64,000 nt of DNA from Icerya purchasi. Lineage: Eukaryota > Arthropoda > Insecta > Hemiptera > Monophlebidae. Both the position numbers and the translations under genes were made by a program. The stretch lies in the NCBI GenBank assembly GCA_039619475.1, contig CM077115.1, positions 487,031,352 to 487,095,351 on the forward strand, in the 5' to 3' direction. The notes under the pieces are model-generated. The model was not told the DNA's origin and searched no databases. It was given only the letters and a program-made list of their open reading frames with translations. Of the stretch, positions 25,271 through 36,619 are shown piece after piece; position 1 is the stretch's first letter, and the number at the start of each line of letters is the position of its first letter.

Positions 25271-26420
25271 TTTTCTATTTAACTATTGTTTCATAGCAGG
25301 TCTTCTCCTAGGGATGTCAGGAAGTACAATGTTACTCAATACAGAAAAATCAAGGACTAGGAGTCTATATCGACGTTCTATTAATTAGTCTCGTTATCGT
25401 GTTTAGCTGTGAATTCAGTTTTTTGACGTGTCAGCTGTTTAACCAAAAACAGATGCTGCATATTCCGCTACCGAATAAACCAAGGCTGACGCTGATCCTC
25501 GTTTAGCACTGCAGAACGTCCCACGATATTCCAGGTTTCTGTATGATATCCTAGTTTGACCCCTGCTGCTTATTTTCTACATGTTTGCGATATGTTAGCT
25601 GCTGCTCAACGTGACATCAAGGCATTTGAGCTGCAGTTTATACTTTAACGCAGCTTTACATTTGTAAGTTGTTTCGTCACGCAGAAACATGTAGAATAAC
25701 AGTTTTGATTCTGTTTATTCAAAGTCGTCTTTGCTGAAAATACTTTTGAAGATTTTTGAGACCGGTCGTTAACGTTTTAAGAAATGAGATATCCTTGCTT
25801 CCGGGGAAATATCATCGATATAGATAAATTTGTTCGCGGTGGTATTCGGGAGATCGTATAGATACAGGTTGAATAATAGCGATGACAGTACAGACCCCTG
25901 TGGGGTAGTTCATCGTTAAATAGACGTGATTTTATCCCTAAGTCGCGTGGATAATATTTGATTAAATATCATTTCGCTAATTAACTTGTATAGTGTCTTA
26001 CAGGGAAATATTTGAATAAATTTCTTTAATAAGTTGTGTCCTCGGACTATATATAGATTGACGACAGGTCTATAAAGACTGCAGTTGAGTTAAGATCTTT
26101 TCGAAAACCGCTTTCTATGAAAACATTGTTAGGGAAGTAACTTATCCTATGCGCAGCTTTGTTCGGGTCTAAAACCTGCTTAATCCGCTGGTTAAGCCAG
26201 ACAGTTATACAATATCCTTTCAAAAGTACTCAGCAGAGAAACTGATTTGTAACTAACAAATTTTTAATCTTGCTGATTTCAAAATTGCAATAATTAATGA
26301 ATTTTTAAAAAGTTTCGGGAACTTGCCAGACTTTAAAATAGAATTAAATAAGCGCAATAACCAGCTTCTAACTTTTGACCTAGTGTTTTATGAATTCTCA
26401 AAAAATAGGATCTTTAGCAG
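25270..26420 (-). pseudogene. Decayed LINE reverse transcriptase fragment
   Basis: Frame-broken minus-strand fragments fit a Jockey/CR1-type RT in the right order. They are: GFRKDLNSTAVFIDLSS (motif A region, near 26090); a segment ending KLISEMIFNQILSTRLRDK; TTPQGSVLSSLLFNLYLYDL near 25890; KFIYIDDIS (catalytic box, YIDD) near 25830; and, farther along, SALALVYSVAEYAA-like sequence near 25490. Multiple frameshifts and stops occur. No 3' tail or target duplication is visible. Confidence 0.75.
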
Positions 26421-26429
26421 CTGCTTTTT

Positions 26430-27080
26430 TGTGAACTAAATCGACTTAATCGCAGTTAATAATTCGTCCACAAAAAGTTGCTCAACTGATCCCTAGCGAT
26501 GTTAAGCATTTTTCCTAAGCTTGAATAATTCTTTTTTAATTATTGTGCTAAAGAATTTTTGTCAGTTTGTACGCGAATACAAATTAGAAAAGAAAGAAGA
26601 CTGTAAAGTAACGATAGTCGAGTTCATTAACCCGTCATTTATTAAAAATCAAATAAATACAGAAAAAGTGCATTTACAGTGAGTAAAAAAAAAAAAAAAA
26701 ATCGTCAGTGACAGTTAACATAATTAACCACCAAACTGCTTTAAAATTTTAAAGCAAAATAACGATGAAAAAAAGGAAAAAAAATGTGAACATGCTGTGG
26801 AAGACAATAAAACTTGTACAACTAAGTTCGTATTATTAATTGTAAAATTAAATTTTTATTATTTGAATATTTTGAAAAATTGTTAATCGACTACTACTAG
26901 TTCTCCACATTAACTTTCACTTTATATTCAACGATTTAGTGCACTCATAAAGAAAAAATTGTGCTCAAAAATGATATACCTGTTTTCACATTACTGTTTT
27001 AAACGCATCATTTTTTTTAGCCAAGTGTTGAAAGTTTACTCAGGGTATGATTGCAAAACTAGAAAATAACCAACTACTAC
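26430..27080. other. AT-rich spacer
   Basis: Includes an A-run near 26683-26700. No gene seen. Confidence 0.4.
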
Positions 27081-27335
27081 ATATCGCTCATTAAACACAA
27101 TAATGTCATAACTAAAAAAATAGCGAATTAGAGTTATGTGTACAGTTGGAATGCATTTTATGAGTATAATTAGAGGTTAGAACACCATATTTGTAAATAA
27201 GAAACTCGACAAAATAAACATTGCTTTTAGAAAGTGTACACCATTCAAATTATAGTAAATGTAAATGTTAATTTGCGTTTCCTGTGAAATAGCGTTTTTT
27301 GAGTTATGACGTTATTGTATTTAATGAGCGATATT
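27081..27335. mobile_element. Putative MITE with ~45-bp TIRs
   Basis: The left arm, starting ATATCGCTCATTAAACACAA at 27081, and the right arm, ending TTTAATGAGCGATAT at 27335, are imperfect inverted repeats over about 45 bp, continuing through the GTCATAACT and AAAAATAGCG/CGCTATTTC parts. The element is 255 bp, non-coding and AT-rich. The target duplication is unclear, so the superfamily is not assigned. Confidence 0.65.
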
Positions 27336-28835
27336 TTGATATTACGCAAAATCGAATGGCAATTTGTTCGAACTGATTAATTGTACTTAACAAGAATAAC
27401 TCGGTTTGAAAATTTAATTTTTAATGTACTTTTGTTAGGGTATACTTTTAAATTGACGAATTACAAAATAAAAATAAAAATTGTTTAAATAAATATATTG
27501 GCACACATGATATAATATGAATAATAATTAAAACGTTAACTAACATGATATATATATAAACTTAAAATCTACGTCTTTTCTCTATCATTAAGTCAAAATA
27601 TTTCATTTCCAATTCCTCACAGATCATATCGAACGCAGCATAAACCTAAAATTGAATGTCTTTTCTGTCGTTAATTAAATGCTTCACTTGCATATTGTGT
27701 ATCTAAATTTGTAAATAAATTGTAATTCTATCGGTAATTTATAGCAAATAATATTCGGAAATATTAATTGTTAATTATAAAATTATGTGAATACCAGTAA
27801 AAGAAATAATACATACACCAACAATAGAAAACACGCAACGATTATCTGTGCAATTTATTTCATCCAATTTGTACAGCTCTCGGAAAACTTGAAGTTATTT
27901 TAAATTTTAATTGCACAATTTATGCGTACAAAAAGAAAAAATAAACATTTTATACCTGATCGTTTTTTAATAAACTAATATGTCAACACATTTTATTCTC
28001 ATTTCGACAAATTATAAATCGTTCTTCATGTACTTACATAAAATATCAGAAGGACCAATCACGTTAGTACTAAAACAAACGGAACTATTTTTAACTTTAT
28101 TCTTCATTTAAACGGAATTTTTTATTTAAGTATCATAAAATATTATAACCCTGCGTATTCTGTTGCATACATATACATTTATATATTTTAAATTTCAATT
28201 ATAAAAATAAATCTGCGTAATAAATTTAAAATTAGCAAAGGTGTATTCTGAATATCATCAGTTACGCCTCTGTGATGGACATTATGAATTTTCAGTTATC
28301 TACCTACTCTCAGTGAGTTAACCTCATATGTAGGTGACGCTGGCTAAACGTGTATTTCAAAATAACAGTATTATGTGAACTAACTAACGCTAAATATAAA
28401 TAGTACAAAGAAATCTGCAACCAACTTATGATTGTGAAAGCAGGATACTAAACAGTAAGAAATTAATAAACTGCAAGCCGTGGAAATATGGGCGCTTTTC
28501 GGAGTTGAGATATATTAAATCACATCGCCGAAGATATATCCGGCTGTGTTCGAAAACGGATATATTTCCGGGGATATAACCGTGTCCAGAGTTACCCGTG
28601 CCTGAGTTACATATGATGGATCTGCGGAAAAAAGCAATCGATAGAAGTAAATCACTGCAACAAATAGGATTTAACTTTTAATACTATAACTTTAAATTTC
28701 TTTCAATCTTAATCGCAAAACTATCAATATTATTAATATAAGTTTAATGTGACCACGAGTAAATTATGTATTTAAAAGCTTTACAAAAATTTTAAAATTT
28801 GAATGATTTAACATGGTGCAACTTCAGCTTGATTT
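27336..28835. other. AT-rich spacer
   Basis: No protein-like frame. A slightly GC-richer patch at 28480-28660 contains repeated GATATAT/GGATATA words, with no recognised identity. Confidence 0.4.
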
Positions 28836-28839
28836 AACA

Positions 28840-29356
28840 CTCTCTATACTCACATTGAGAGTACTCAAAATAGAATGTTTAGGTCAATTTTAAATATTAG
28901 AGGTAGAGATAGGATTAGAAACAGATTTATTGAAGGAAAATTAAAAAATATAATAAATTTATTAAACGAATGCAAAAGAAAACAGTGGGATTGGACTGGA
29001 CATGTTGAGAGGTTAACGGGTAATAGGTGGACATATAGGATAAAAAACTAGTATATTTAGGATAAAAGAAGAAGAAGTAGAAAATTTTTGGGGTGGGGAG
29101 ACGAAATAAGGAAGTTTTCACATAACAGACGGTCAGGACCGCAAGGAGTGGGCAAAGTTGGAGGAGGCCTTTGCTCACGACATTGGCTTTTAGTTTTTTA
29201 GTTTAGTTTTAGTTAATGGTTTAAAATAATATTTTTAAGGTAATGTACCATGTTATACTCGGCGGGTGTGCATAGGAGTGTGTGAGTAATCGTTAAGTAC
29301 TCGCACCCTAAATTTGTTATAAAGGCTAATAATAATAATAATAATAATTATAATAC
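28840..29356 (+). pseudogene. 3' end of an RTE-like LINE with (TAA)n tail
   Basis: The plus strand encodes the C-terminal tail of a LINE RT protein. Recognisable elements are IRGRDRIRNRFIEGKLKNII, CKRKQWDWTGHVERLTGNRW near 28970-29030 (family form WAGHV-RM-DNRW), and DRKEWAKLEEAFAHDIGF-like sequence near 29130-29190. A short 3' UTR ends in a (TAA)n microsatellite at about 29325-29350, the kind of tail used by RTE-group elements instead of poly(A). The 5' part is missing, and stops and frameshifts are present. Confidence 0.72.
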
Positions 29357-29359
29357 TTA

Positions 29360-30551
29360 CAAACTGCAGCGGTCCCGAGTTATTAGAACGATCGGACTAT
29401 CATGAAACGAGGTGCTAAATTTAAGAATCGGCGACAACAAGTAAAAGTTATTAAAGTTAATAATCACTAACAGTCGCGTGGAATGGCAAACTATTTCACA
29501 AACCTGATGTACAGAAGCACCTTGAACCGCGTTTGTATAACGATTAAAAATCAAATAATTACAATCAGTTTAAGTAAGGTCTTGCTTATAACTGTGCTGC
29601 ATATAAAATTACCTTAAACACTACATTTATACAAGAATCTACGAATAGGTAGTCTTGGGATTCGAGATGGAATAGTACGGCTATCTCATGAGATATTAAT
29701 CTGAGAGGCTCGTCAACTATGGAAATTTACCTAGCGTAATGGGAATTTTTTTATATTTTCAATGTGCAGTAACGAAATTTGAACCAGGTCTTACCCGAAC
29801 GAAACAACACTGGCTATCCAACTACACTGTAGGAATAGGCTAGGAAAAGAAAACTATATTTCAATAATACCCACATAAGAAAAGTTGCAAGCAAATTTAC
29901 AGTTCTAATAAAGTCAAAATGAGCAAATAGTTTAATGAAGAATAATTAAATTAAATTTACGGACAGATAAAAGAAAAATATTCACATACATATGCGTACA
30001 ATAAAAAATGACATTTATTTGTAACAGAATTTTCGCAACGCAACCGTCCTTAATTACAAATGTAAACTTATATATAACGGAATTTATGTTAAACTATATT
30101 TAGTAAATTAAGCTATATTTTAAAATACATAATTCCTGATAGAAAAACATAATCACAAAAAACCGTATTATTGTAGTTTTTAGAAACCAAGCTAATGCCG
30201 CCGTTAAGTTATATGAGCAAAGTAAAAAATTTTCATATTGATAAATGTTTTAAAATTATTATAAAAAATATGTCTCGTCTCACATGTATTTTGTTACAAA
30301 TCAAGCATTAATTTTGTAATATTTAATAACACCGAAATATAAAATACCGACATCATCCAGCAGATAGGAAATAAAAGATAATTTTGTTCGCGTCGATTAT
30401 AGAGTCCCTTTTGAGGATTTGGAAAAAATAAAAAGTGTAAGCGAACTTTTTAACTAAGAAGTGTTAATATTGTTTAAGATGTAACAATAAAACTATAATG
30501 GCTGTCTGTAGTCTAATTTTCTTTGCCGTTTAATTCCAGCATTAAGTTATT
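29360..30551. other. AT-rich spacer
   Basis: No gene or clear mobile-element boundary recognised. Confidence 0.4.
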
Positions 30552-30893
30552 CATGGTGGACACTCAAATATAATTTTTAAATTCCCGGTTTTCTTGGTCT
30601 AAATTCTTGCGGTTATCTCGGTCTAAATCTCTTCCTGATTTCCTGATTACTACAATTGTACAAAAAGAAGAATGGATTTTTTTTTGTTACTACTGATAAT
30701 ATTTGACTGCCGATTATATGAATAAAACAGAACTTCGTAATTTATTTTGACTAAATTACACTAAAAAGTGCCCTTATTTTTCGCTTAAAATGATTTTTTT
30801 TTATCAAAACTATTGTTAGCTATTTTTACTTTTTTTTCTCGGTTTTACAATAAAATTCCTGGCTTTTCCCGGCTTATTGCCGGTTGGATGGCC
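30552..30893. repeat. Dispersed repeat, MITE-like, short copy
   Basis: A 342-bp relative of 23643-24432 with the same ends (CATGGTGGACACTCAAATAT at left, CCGGTTGGATGGCCA at right) but without the extra interior. Confidence 0.6.
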
Positions 30894-31463
30894 ACTGTTA
30901 TTTCCAAATAATTTTTTTAAAATTTGCATCCGGCTAAATTTCATTTTTATTTTCAAACAACTGGATGAAACTTACACAACTCGAAATTACAGTTTATTCC
31001 TCAGTTTGCTTTCATTCTTTCTCACTAGAATAATATCTGTGGGCGTACTTAACAGGGTCCACTTTTTAATTTCTCATTCGAATCAAGAAAAAAATTTAAT
31101 CCGGTAAATATTTCTTAAATTTACTAATAAAAAATACAAATTGGCACATATTTTTAGTTCAAAATTACAGACATTTACTAATTTATGTCTTATCTTATTG
31201 CGACAATTGCATTAATATTTAAATAAACCCTATTAATTACATTAACGGAAATTAACCGTATACACATTGAATACGATCTAGTCTCGAAAATTTCATAATA
31301 AACAAAGAACAATTATAAATTTAATACTTTCAGAAAAGATGGAATTCTAAATTGGAAAAAAAAATTACAATATAACTTTAACCCTATAAAATCACAATCC
31401 TTAATGGTGAACATACGGTTTTAAAGTTTTTAGTTATAATTCTTGCCGTAGAAAGAGACAATT

Positions 31464-32867
31464 TTAGAGACTTTTAGTGTTTAACCGATCAACAGCTTTC
31501 TTCGAAGAAAGAATAACATCGTTAACACCAACTCCATTGTTAATACTTCCTATTATTGATAATGGTAAATTACTGTTTTCGATATAACGATGTATATTGT
31601 TTACCCTTTTTTTATGTCCAACCACATATTGCGGTATACAATTAAATAAAATGGAAACTTTATAATGCTCCGGTTTGTCGGATATATTCAGTATTGCGTT
31701 TACGTATTTTAAAGCTGTATCCAGTAACATTTGCTCTGTGGGGCTTTTACCAAAAAACTTTTCAAACGAAAAACCTCCCATCATCGCCGTCAATATGGTC
31801 CAATTGTTTCCCACGTCCAAATAACTACTGTCGAACGTGATTCCTAACAACGGAATATTCGCGTCAGGGGGGACGAGAAATCCGAATCCGTCCTTTTCCA
31901 GTAATTTACCTTTATAAGCTAAATTTACCGTTGCGACCGACACATATGGTATAGCTTCTAAATCAAGTGCCAACGATTTTTCGTCATTTTTAATTAACGA
32001 AGCCAATTTATTTGCGGATACGGAACTCAACAGATAATCAAACTTTATCCTTCGATCATCGCTTATTCGTATAAATTTATCACGAAAATTGATCTCTTCA
32101 CAAGTGGAATTTAATAGAATTTCTCCGCCATTTTGATGAACAAATTTACCCAGTTCATTCGGTAAACGTTGCATTCCACCTTTCAAAGTATATAGTACCC
32201 AATGTTCCGATACAGCTCTTAATGGTAATTTACCAGACGGCGCCTTTAGCTTTCCAAGGTTTAATTTTCGAAAAGTACCTTTAATAACAGAGCCGTATTC
32301 TTGCTCCTTTTCGAATAATTTTTCAAACAAAAAATTCACACTTATCTTTTTCGCATCTCCAGCGCAAATCCCGCACACTAAAGGAGAGATAAGATAATCA
32401 GCCACCTCTTGTCCAAAACGGCGAGCAGTGAAATCGTATATAGAATCATCTTCGGTTATTTTTGGTGGAACAACTAAATCGTTCCAAACAGAATATATTA
32501 GCGGTTTCGTAAATGGCGGCTGAGTACGAAATAACGAAATGAGCGATGTAGGTAATGGACACAAATTACCGTTAACATATACGAACCTATTTTTAACAGC
32601 TGCATGACTTTTCATTATGGGATTAACTATATCCGGTAACTGTAAGTCTTCTATTAGTTTCAATGTGTTTAAACCAGCTTCACCTGATGGTCGTAATGTA
32701 CGAGCACCTTGTTCGAATAAAAATCCATCCGAATGTTGATGCGAAGATATCCATCCTCCAATTCTAGAACTAGCTTCGATCACGGTTACTCGAAGCGAGG
32801 TATGTTTCAATAAATAAAATGCCGCCGATAGACCGCTAATTCCAGCCCCCAATATCACAACAGACAT
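31464..32867 (-). CDS. PPOX: Protoporphyrinogen oxidase
   Basis: Oxidises protoporphyrinogen IX to protoporphyrin IX, the penultimate step of haem synthesis. The enzyme is an FAD protein on the mitochondrial inner membrane. The frame is intact and encodes 467 residues from the preferred start; animal PPOX is about 475. The N-terminal dinucleotide-binding motif GAGISGLSAA is followed by IEASSRIGGW. Further family blocks are FEQGARTLRPSG, PPFTKPLIYSVWNDL, LVCGICAGDAKKIS, TLKGGMQRLPNEL, DGFGFLVPP, the C-terminal CIPQYVVGHKKR and SINNGVGVNDVI. An in-frame ATG lies four codons upstream, but it sits in a sequence (TTTTGTTTTTAG) that looks like a splice acceptor, so ATG at 32867-32865 is preferred. 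The coding region has no introns. A possible poly(A) signal (ATTAAA, minus strand) is at 31320-31325. It is the only intact host gene in the window. Confidence 0.95.
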   Translation of the reverse strand: MSVVILGAGISGLSAAFYLLKHTSLRVTVIEASSRIGGWISSHQHSDGFLFEQGARTLRPSGEAGLNTLKLIEDLQLPDIVNPIMKSHAAVKNRFVYVNGNLCPLPTSLISLFRTQPPFTKPLIYSVWNDLVVPPKITEDDSIYDFTARRFGQEVADYLISPLVCGICAGDAKKISVNFLFEKLFEKEQEYGSVIKGTFRKLNLGKLKAPSGKLPLRAVSEHWVLYTLKGGMQRLPNELGKFVHQNGGEILLNSTCEEINFRDKFIRISDDRRIKFDYLLSSVSANKLASLIKNDEKSLALDLEAIPYVSVATVNLAYKGKLLEKDGFGFLVPPDANIPLLGITFDSSYLDVGNNWTILTAMMGGFSFEKFFGKSPTEQMLLDTALKYVNAILNISDKPEHYKVSILFNCIPQYVVGHKKRVNNIHRYIENSNLPLSIIGSINNGVGVNDVILSSKKAVDRLNTKSL

Positions 32868-32869
32868 CA

Positions 32870-34100
32870 CTAAAAACAAAATGATTAATTTTCGAGAAAC
32901 GATGTAGATTTATTTCTTATAAACGAAAATAGCACTAAATTTTTATCTCACAAACACGATTCTCATTTTCCCTTTATTTTATTTAATCAGAAAGTTTACA
33001 TTTTTTAAATTACAACTTTAAATTAATACAAAGTCTGACTTTAATATTTATTAAATATAAATTATTAATAAAATAAGATAATAGTGTTATGTATATTTTT
33101 AATGAATATGTTAATAACACGGAGATATAATTACATTATAAAATACATAAATTCACATGTGAATTTATTTTTATAATTGAATTGTATTCCTGAGTTTGTA
33201 TGTTAATAACAATTTTATTAATAAAATAACTTCAACAATATATATCAGAATAACGTATCCATAATTTAAATACTTCTTATTTAAAAATGAAATCTGAGTG
33301 TTTTAAAAAGTGTAATAAATTGTAGATCAGAATTTAGAAATTACAAAATCATACAGCATATATCTGTAGATACATTACTATCTTACTGGAACTACTTGTC
33401 CAGTTAGAAAGAAATTAAATGATAATACATTAATACAATTCTCCAAATTCAATTAACCACAATTATTACTAATAAATAACTGTAACCATTAACAACATTA
33501 GAATTGAAAAACATCGTATCACAATAATATTACTTTCGAAACAATTAAATATAATTTTCATACCAACTTTATAAAATACGGAAGTAATGAAATATTTTCA
33601 TAAATAAAACAACACCTGTTTCTTTTAACAATTTTTTCAAAATGATGTTATAAACAAGAAAATAACTTTTCAGTCCTCCTAATATTTTGACTTACCTATA
33701 TACTTCTAAAACTAAGGTCACACACTGTAGAAACTGATGAAAATTTTTATTAATCGACATTAAAATTACATTATGTACATTCTACCAATTACGGCAAAAA
33801 TAAAATTATTCTTTAAAACTCGAACATTTTGTTATACAAAGTAAAAGCGAAAAAAGACAATTTAAGTAATGAATGTTACAGATTAATAAAAATGAAAAAT
33901 ATCGGCAATTAAATAAGAATACAATCATTTGTAATCGATAATACTCGTAATTAAAATAAAAGAATAAAACAAAAGAAAACGGCGAATTCTTTATAATTAA
34001 AGAAAATTGTAATATTGCATTCAAAAACATAAAAATTAGCAAGAGTAGCTGAAGTATGATATTTGACAATGTATTTTAAAAAAAGCAACAATATATTTAC
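32870..34100 (-). other. Putative 5'-UTR intron of PPOX
   Basis: The minus strand reads ACGAAG|GTAAATAT at 34100, a plausible donor, and TTTTGTTTTTAG|TGATG at 32870, a strong acceptor two bases before the preferred start codon. The interval is 1231 bp, very AT-rich, without credible frames. Inference only; the acceptor is better supported than the donor. Confidence 0.45.
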
Positions 34101-34283
34101 CTTCGTAATCAAAGCATGCAATTTCGTATCAACAATGAAAAATCTTTGATTTTATCTTTCAGTAAATTTAACTCAATTTCAATAACTTGATTTTTGAATT
34201 ATTATTAAATTCCATTCGTTTTCAGCTGTTGCTGTTCAAGCCGGTACAGAAAAAGCGGCCAGCGAGAATCCAGTTTCGTTTAA

Positions 34284-34295
34284 AGCGCATGCGCA
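34284..34295. promoter_or_regulatory. NRF1-type palindrome upstream of PPOX
   Basis: AGCGCATGCGCA contains the perfect palindrome GCGCATGCGC, the core bound by NRF1 and its insect homologues, which control many nuclear genes for mitochondrial functions. It lies about 185 bp upstream of the candidate first-exon donor, so it would sit in or near the PPOX promoter. Confidence 0.5.
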
Positions 34296-34339
34296 TTTTC
34301 GTTAATATAGATAAAGTTATACATCAAATAAATGCCCGG

Positions 34340-34349
34340 ACGCATGCGT
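34340..34349. promoter_or_regulatory. Second NRF1-like palindrome
   Basis: ACGCATGCGT, a weaker palindromic version of the NRF1 core, 55 bp from the first. Paired sites in otherwise AT-rich DNA support a promoter here. Confidence 0.35.
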
Positions 34350-34755
34350 AATTTTATATCGTTTCGTTTCTCGACCTAATAATCTCATTGCAATGAAATC
34401 GGATTTTAAGGAAAAGAAAATTACTGACATAAACATGTTAAATGTGATAGATGAAATTTTGTTTTTTTAAACATATTTTTAGCATTTATTAATTCCAGGA
34501 GTAAACTGGGAAGTAGAGCATGTTTATTCAAAATTAGATGCTACAGAAAATAAACCAAGATCATTAATGAATTAAAAATAAATTGGGTATTTATCAATTT
34601 TTTCAATTGCAAGTTAAACTAAAGAAGCTGGATTTTAAAATTGTTTTAATATATTTGTATATCATTTTTTTCACGATAAGTCCATTTTGTTTCTTCTTGT
34701 TCACAGAAACTATTTATTCGATAAGTATTGTTTGCAATACGTCTGTTGTTAGCGA

Positions 34756-35021
34756 GGGCGTCGCTAGCTGATAAGCCCGGGAGGGGGGGCAAGATGATAG
34801 AAAGAGGATATGAGTTATAGGAAAAATAAAATTTATAAGTTGTAAAGGCTTAATATTTTATTAAACAATAATAAAATCTTAATTAAAACATAATTTTCGT
34901 GGGTTTCTGGTAAATTGTTCATGATTACGCTCCTATGAATACTCATCATGGCCAGTTGATTAAAAAGTTTCAAGACTCCAGGGGGCAGCTCCCCTCCCCC
35001 TTCTCCTCGCTGACGACGCCC
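34756..35021. mobile_element. MITE with GGGCGTCGCC-type TIRs, copy 1
   Basis: Ends GGGCGTCGCTAGC and GCTGACGACGCCC are imperfect inverted repeats. The interior (ATAACTCATATCCTC-type and GGCCATGATGAGTATTCAT-type motifs) matches the second copy at 53673-53977 in inverted orientation. 266 bp, non-coding. Confidence 0.7.
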
Positions 35022-35099
35022 ATGGTAGTTAGTATTGTTATATTTTTCGTTTTTATATTAATTTTTATTAAAGAATAATAATCTTCAAGAATTCTAATT

Positions 35100-35520
35100 T
35101 TAGGCCTTAATTAGGCGCTAGGGTGTATTTTTAATAGAAAATCTAAGGTCACCCTAAGGTGTAAAAGACTAGTTCACATGGCGGTTGTAGCCCCATGTTG
35201 GAGATATGGGCTTGAAGTATACGGAACTTCAGCAGTGAGCAATATCAGAAGATTACAGCAACTGCAGTCACGAATATTAAGGCAGATGGTTAACGCTCCA
35301 TAATACGTGCCAAATAGAACCCTCCGTGAGGATCTAAACATTCCGTACGTCAAAGATGTGCACAAAGAACTATATATCAAGTTCTACAATAAGTTGGCAC
35401 TTAACGATAACCCGAATATAGCCAGCATGAGGCGGATGAGCCTTCAGGGTTGCACACACTCGAGACTGAGAAGGACATGGTGTAGAGACGTTTTGGCAAA
35501 CGGATGACTAGGGAAAGTTT
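35100..35520 (+). pseudogene. Jockey-like pol C-terminal fragment
   Basis: The plus strand encodes CWRYGLEVYG, then IRRLQQLQSRILRQMVNAP, a stop, and NRTLREDLNIPYVKDVHKEL. These align in order with the C-terminal part of the Jockey pol at 17775-17326 (WTYGLQLWG, then IQRFQNKVLRNIVGAPWYI). About 140 codons survive. Sequence to about 35720 may be its 3' UTR. Confidence 0.7.
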
Positions 35521-35879
35521 ACAACAGCAGATACGTCGTCATGTAGCATTCCACATAATCGATTAGCGTTACGTATTAATCTATATAAATTTTTCTTATG
35601 CGTTTATTTATATGAGACAGCATTGGCTAATAGTTATTGTAAGTCTCGCTGTAGTTATCGTATGTTTCGCTGTTGTCTCTGATCCGCTGGGAGAAGAGAT
35701 AATATTTTTAAATTTTTGTTTTTCTTTTTAGTATAGGGTCAGCAGTGCCAATAGTAGTCATCTTCGACTGGCGTGGCAAAAAAAAAAAAAATTATGTTTT
35801 ATTTTTATTCCAATTTGATTTTAGTTTTAGGTTTTATTCTTATTTCGTTAGTATGACTCCCCCCCCCCCCGCCGCCAAA

Positions 35880-36080
35880 GGCAACTGTAGTGAAATCAGT
35901 TATAGAAACGAATATTGCAGCGACCAGCAAAAAATACATCAAATTATATATGTTAATCTCTAATGTTTATAAAAAATTTTGGTGTACGAATAAAAATTAT
36001 CGCTTACAACGACCTGCTGACACAGTATTTAGGTTCGAAAGGTTTTTAAAGATGAATTTAACAAAAAAAAAAAAAAAATG
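35880..36080. repeat. Dispersed ~200-bp repeat, copy 1
   Basis: Shares GTGAAATCAGTTATAGAAACGA/ACGAATATTGC, a CCAGCAAAAAAT-like stretch, AATTATCGCTTA and TTCGAAAGGTTT-like blocks, in order, with 55675-55880 on the same strand. Ends in an A-run near 36062-36078. No coding content. Confidence 0.5.
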
Positions 36081-36139
36081 AAAAAATAAAGATCAAATGA
36101 ATACACTATTTATTTTTGTTCCGATTAGGTTCAAAAATA

Positions 36140-36369
36140 CAGGGTGCGGCAACATAACTTCCTTTTTTAAAATGCGACACTTTTTTTCTATTAAATTTTT
36201 TAAAGAAATTATAACAGAAAATCGAAATAACATACTCTAGATCCCATTGGCAATATGTATGCTTCTTGCCTTGCAGTTTTATTTTGATTTTCTGTTATTA
36301 TTTCTTTAAAAAATTTAATAGAAAAAAAGTGGTGCATTTTAAAAAAGGAAGTTATGCTGCCGCACCCTG
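36140..36369. mobile_element. Mariner-type MITE with long TIRs
   Basis: A 230-bp element whose two halves are inverted repeats of roughly 90-95 bp with few mismatches. The ends are CAGGGTGCGGCAACATAACT and its complement, and TA stands on both sides (36138-36139, 36370-36371). The TA duplication and the CAGGGT-type end suggest Tc1/mariner mobilisation. Non-coding; its transcript would fold into a long hairpin. Confidence 0.85.
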
Positions 36370-36619
36370 TATTAACATCTGATTGTACCAAAAAATCCAT
36401 AATTGCAAATTTTTCCAACAGTATTTTTATTGAAACTGAATTATTGTCGTTTTCAAGCGTTTTTAGCATATTTCACTTTCATAATTAAATCCTCTTTTTA
36501 TTTATATAAAATCCTATCAGTAGCGACAAAGAAAAACTACATTTTTTTTTATTAATTTATATAGGCCTCTCTGTTATGAAACGTTGGTACGCCACTGATA
36601 ATATTTTATTTGATAGAGT

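Noticed and set aside
32868..32879. Upstream ATG as the PPOX start
   Set aside because: It lies inside a strong splice-acceptor-like sequence and adds only four residues before the conserved N-terminus.
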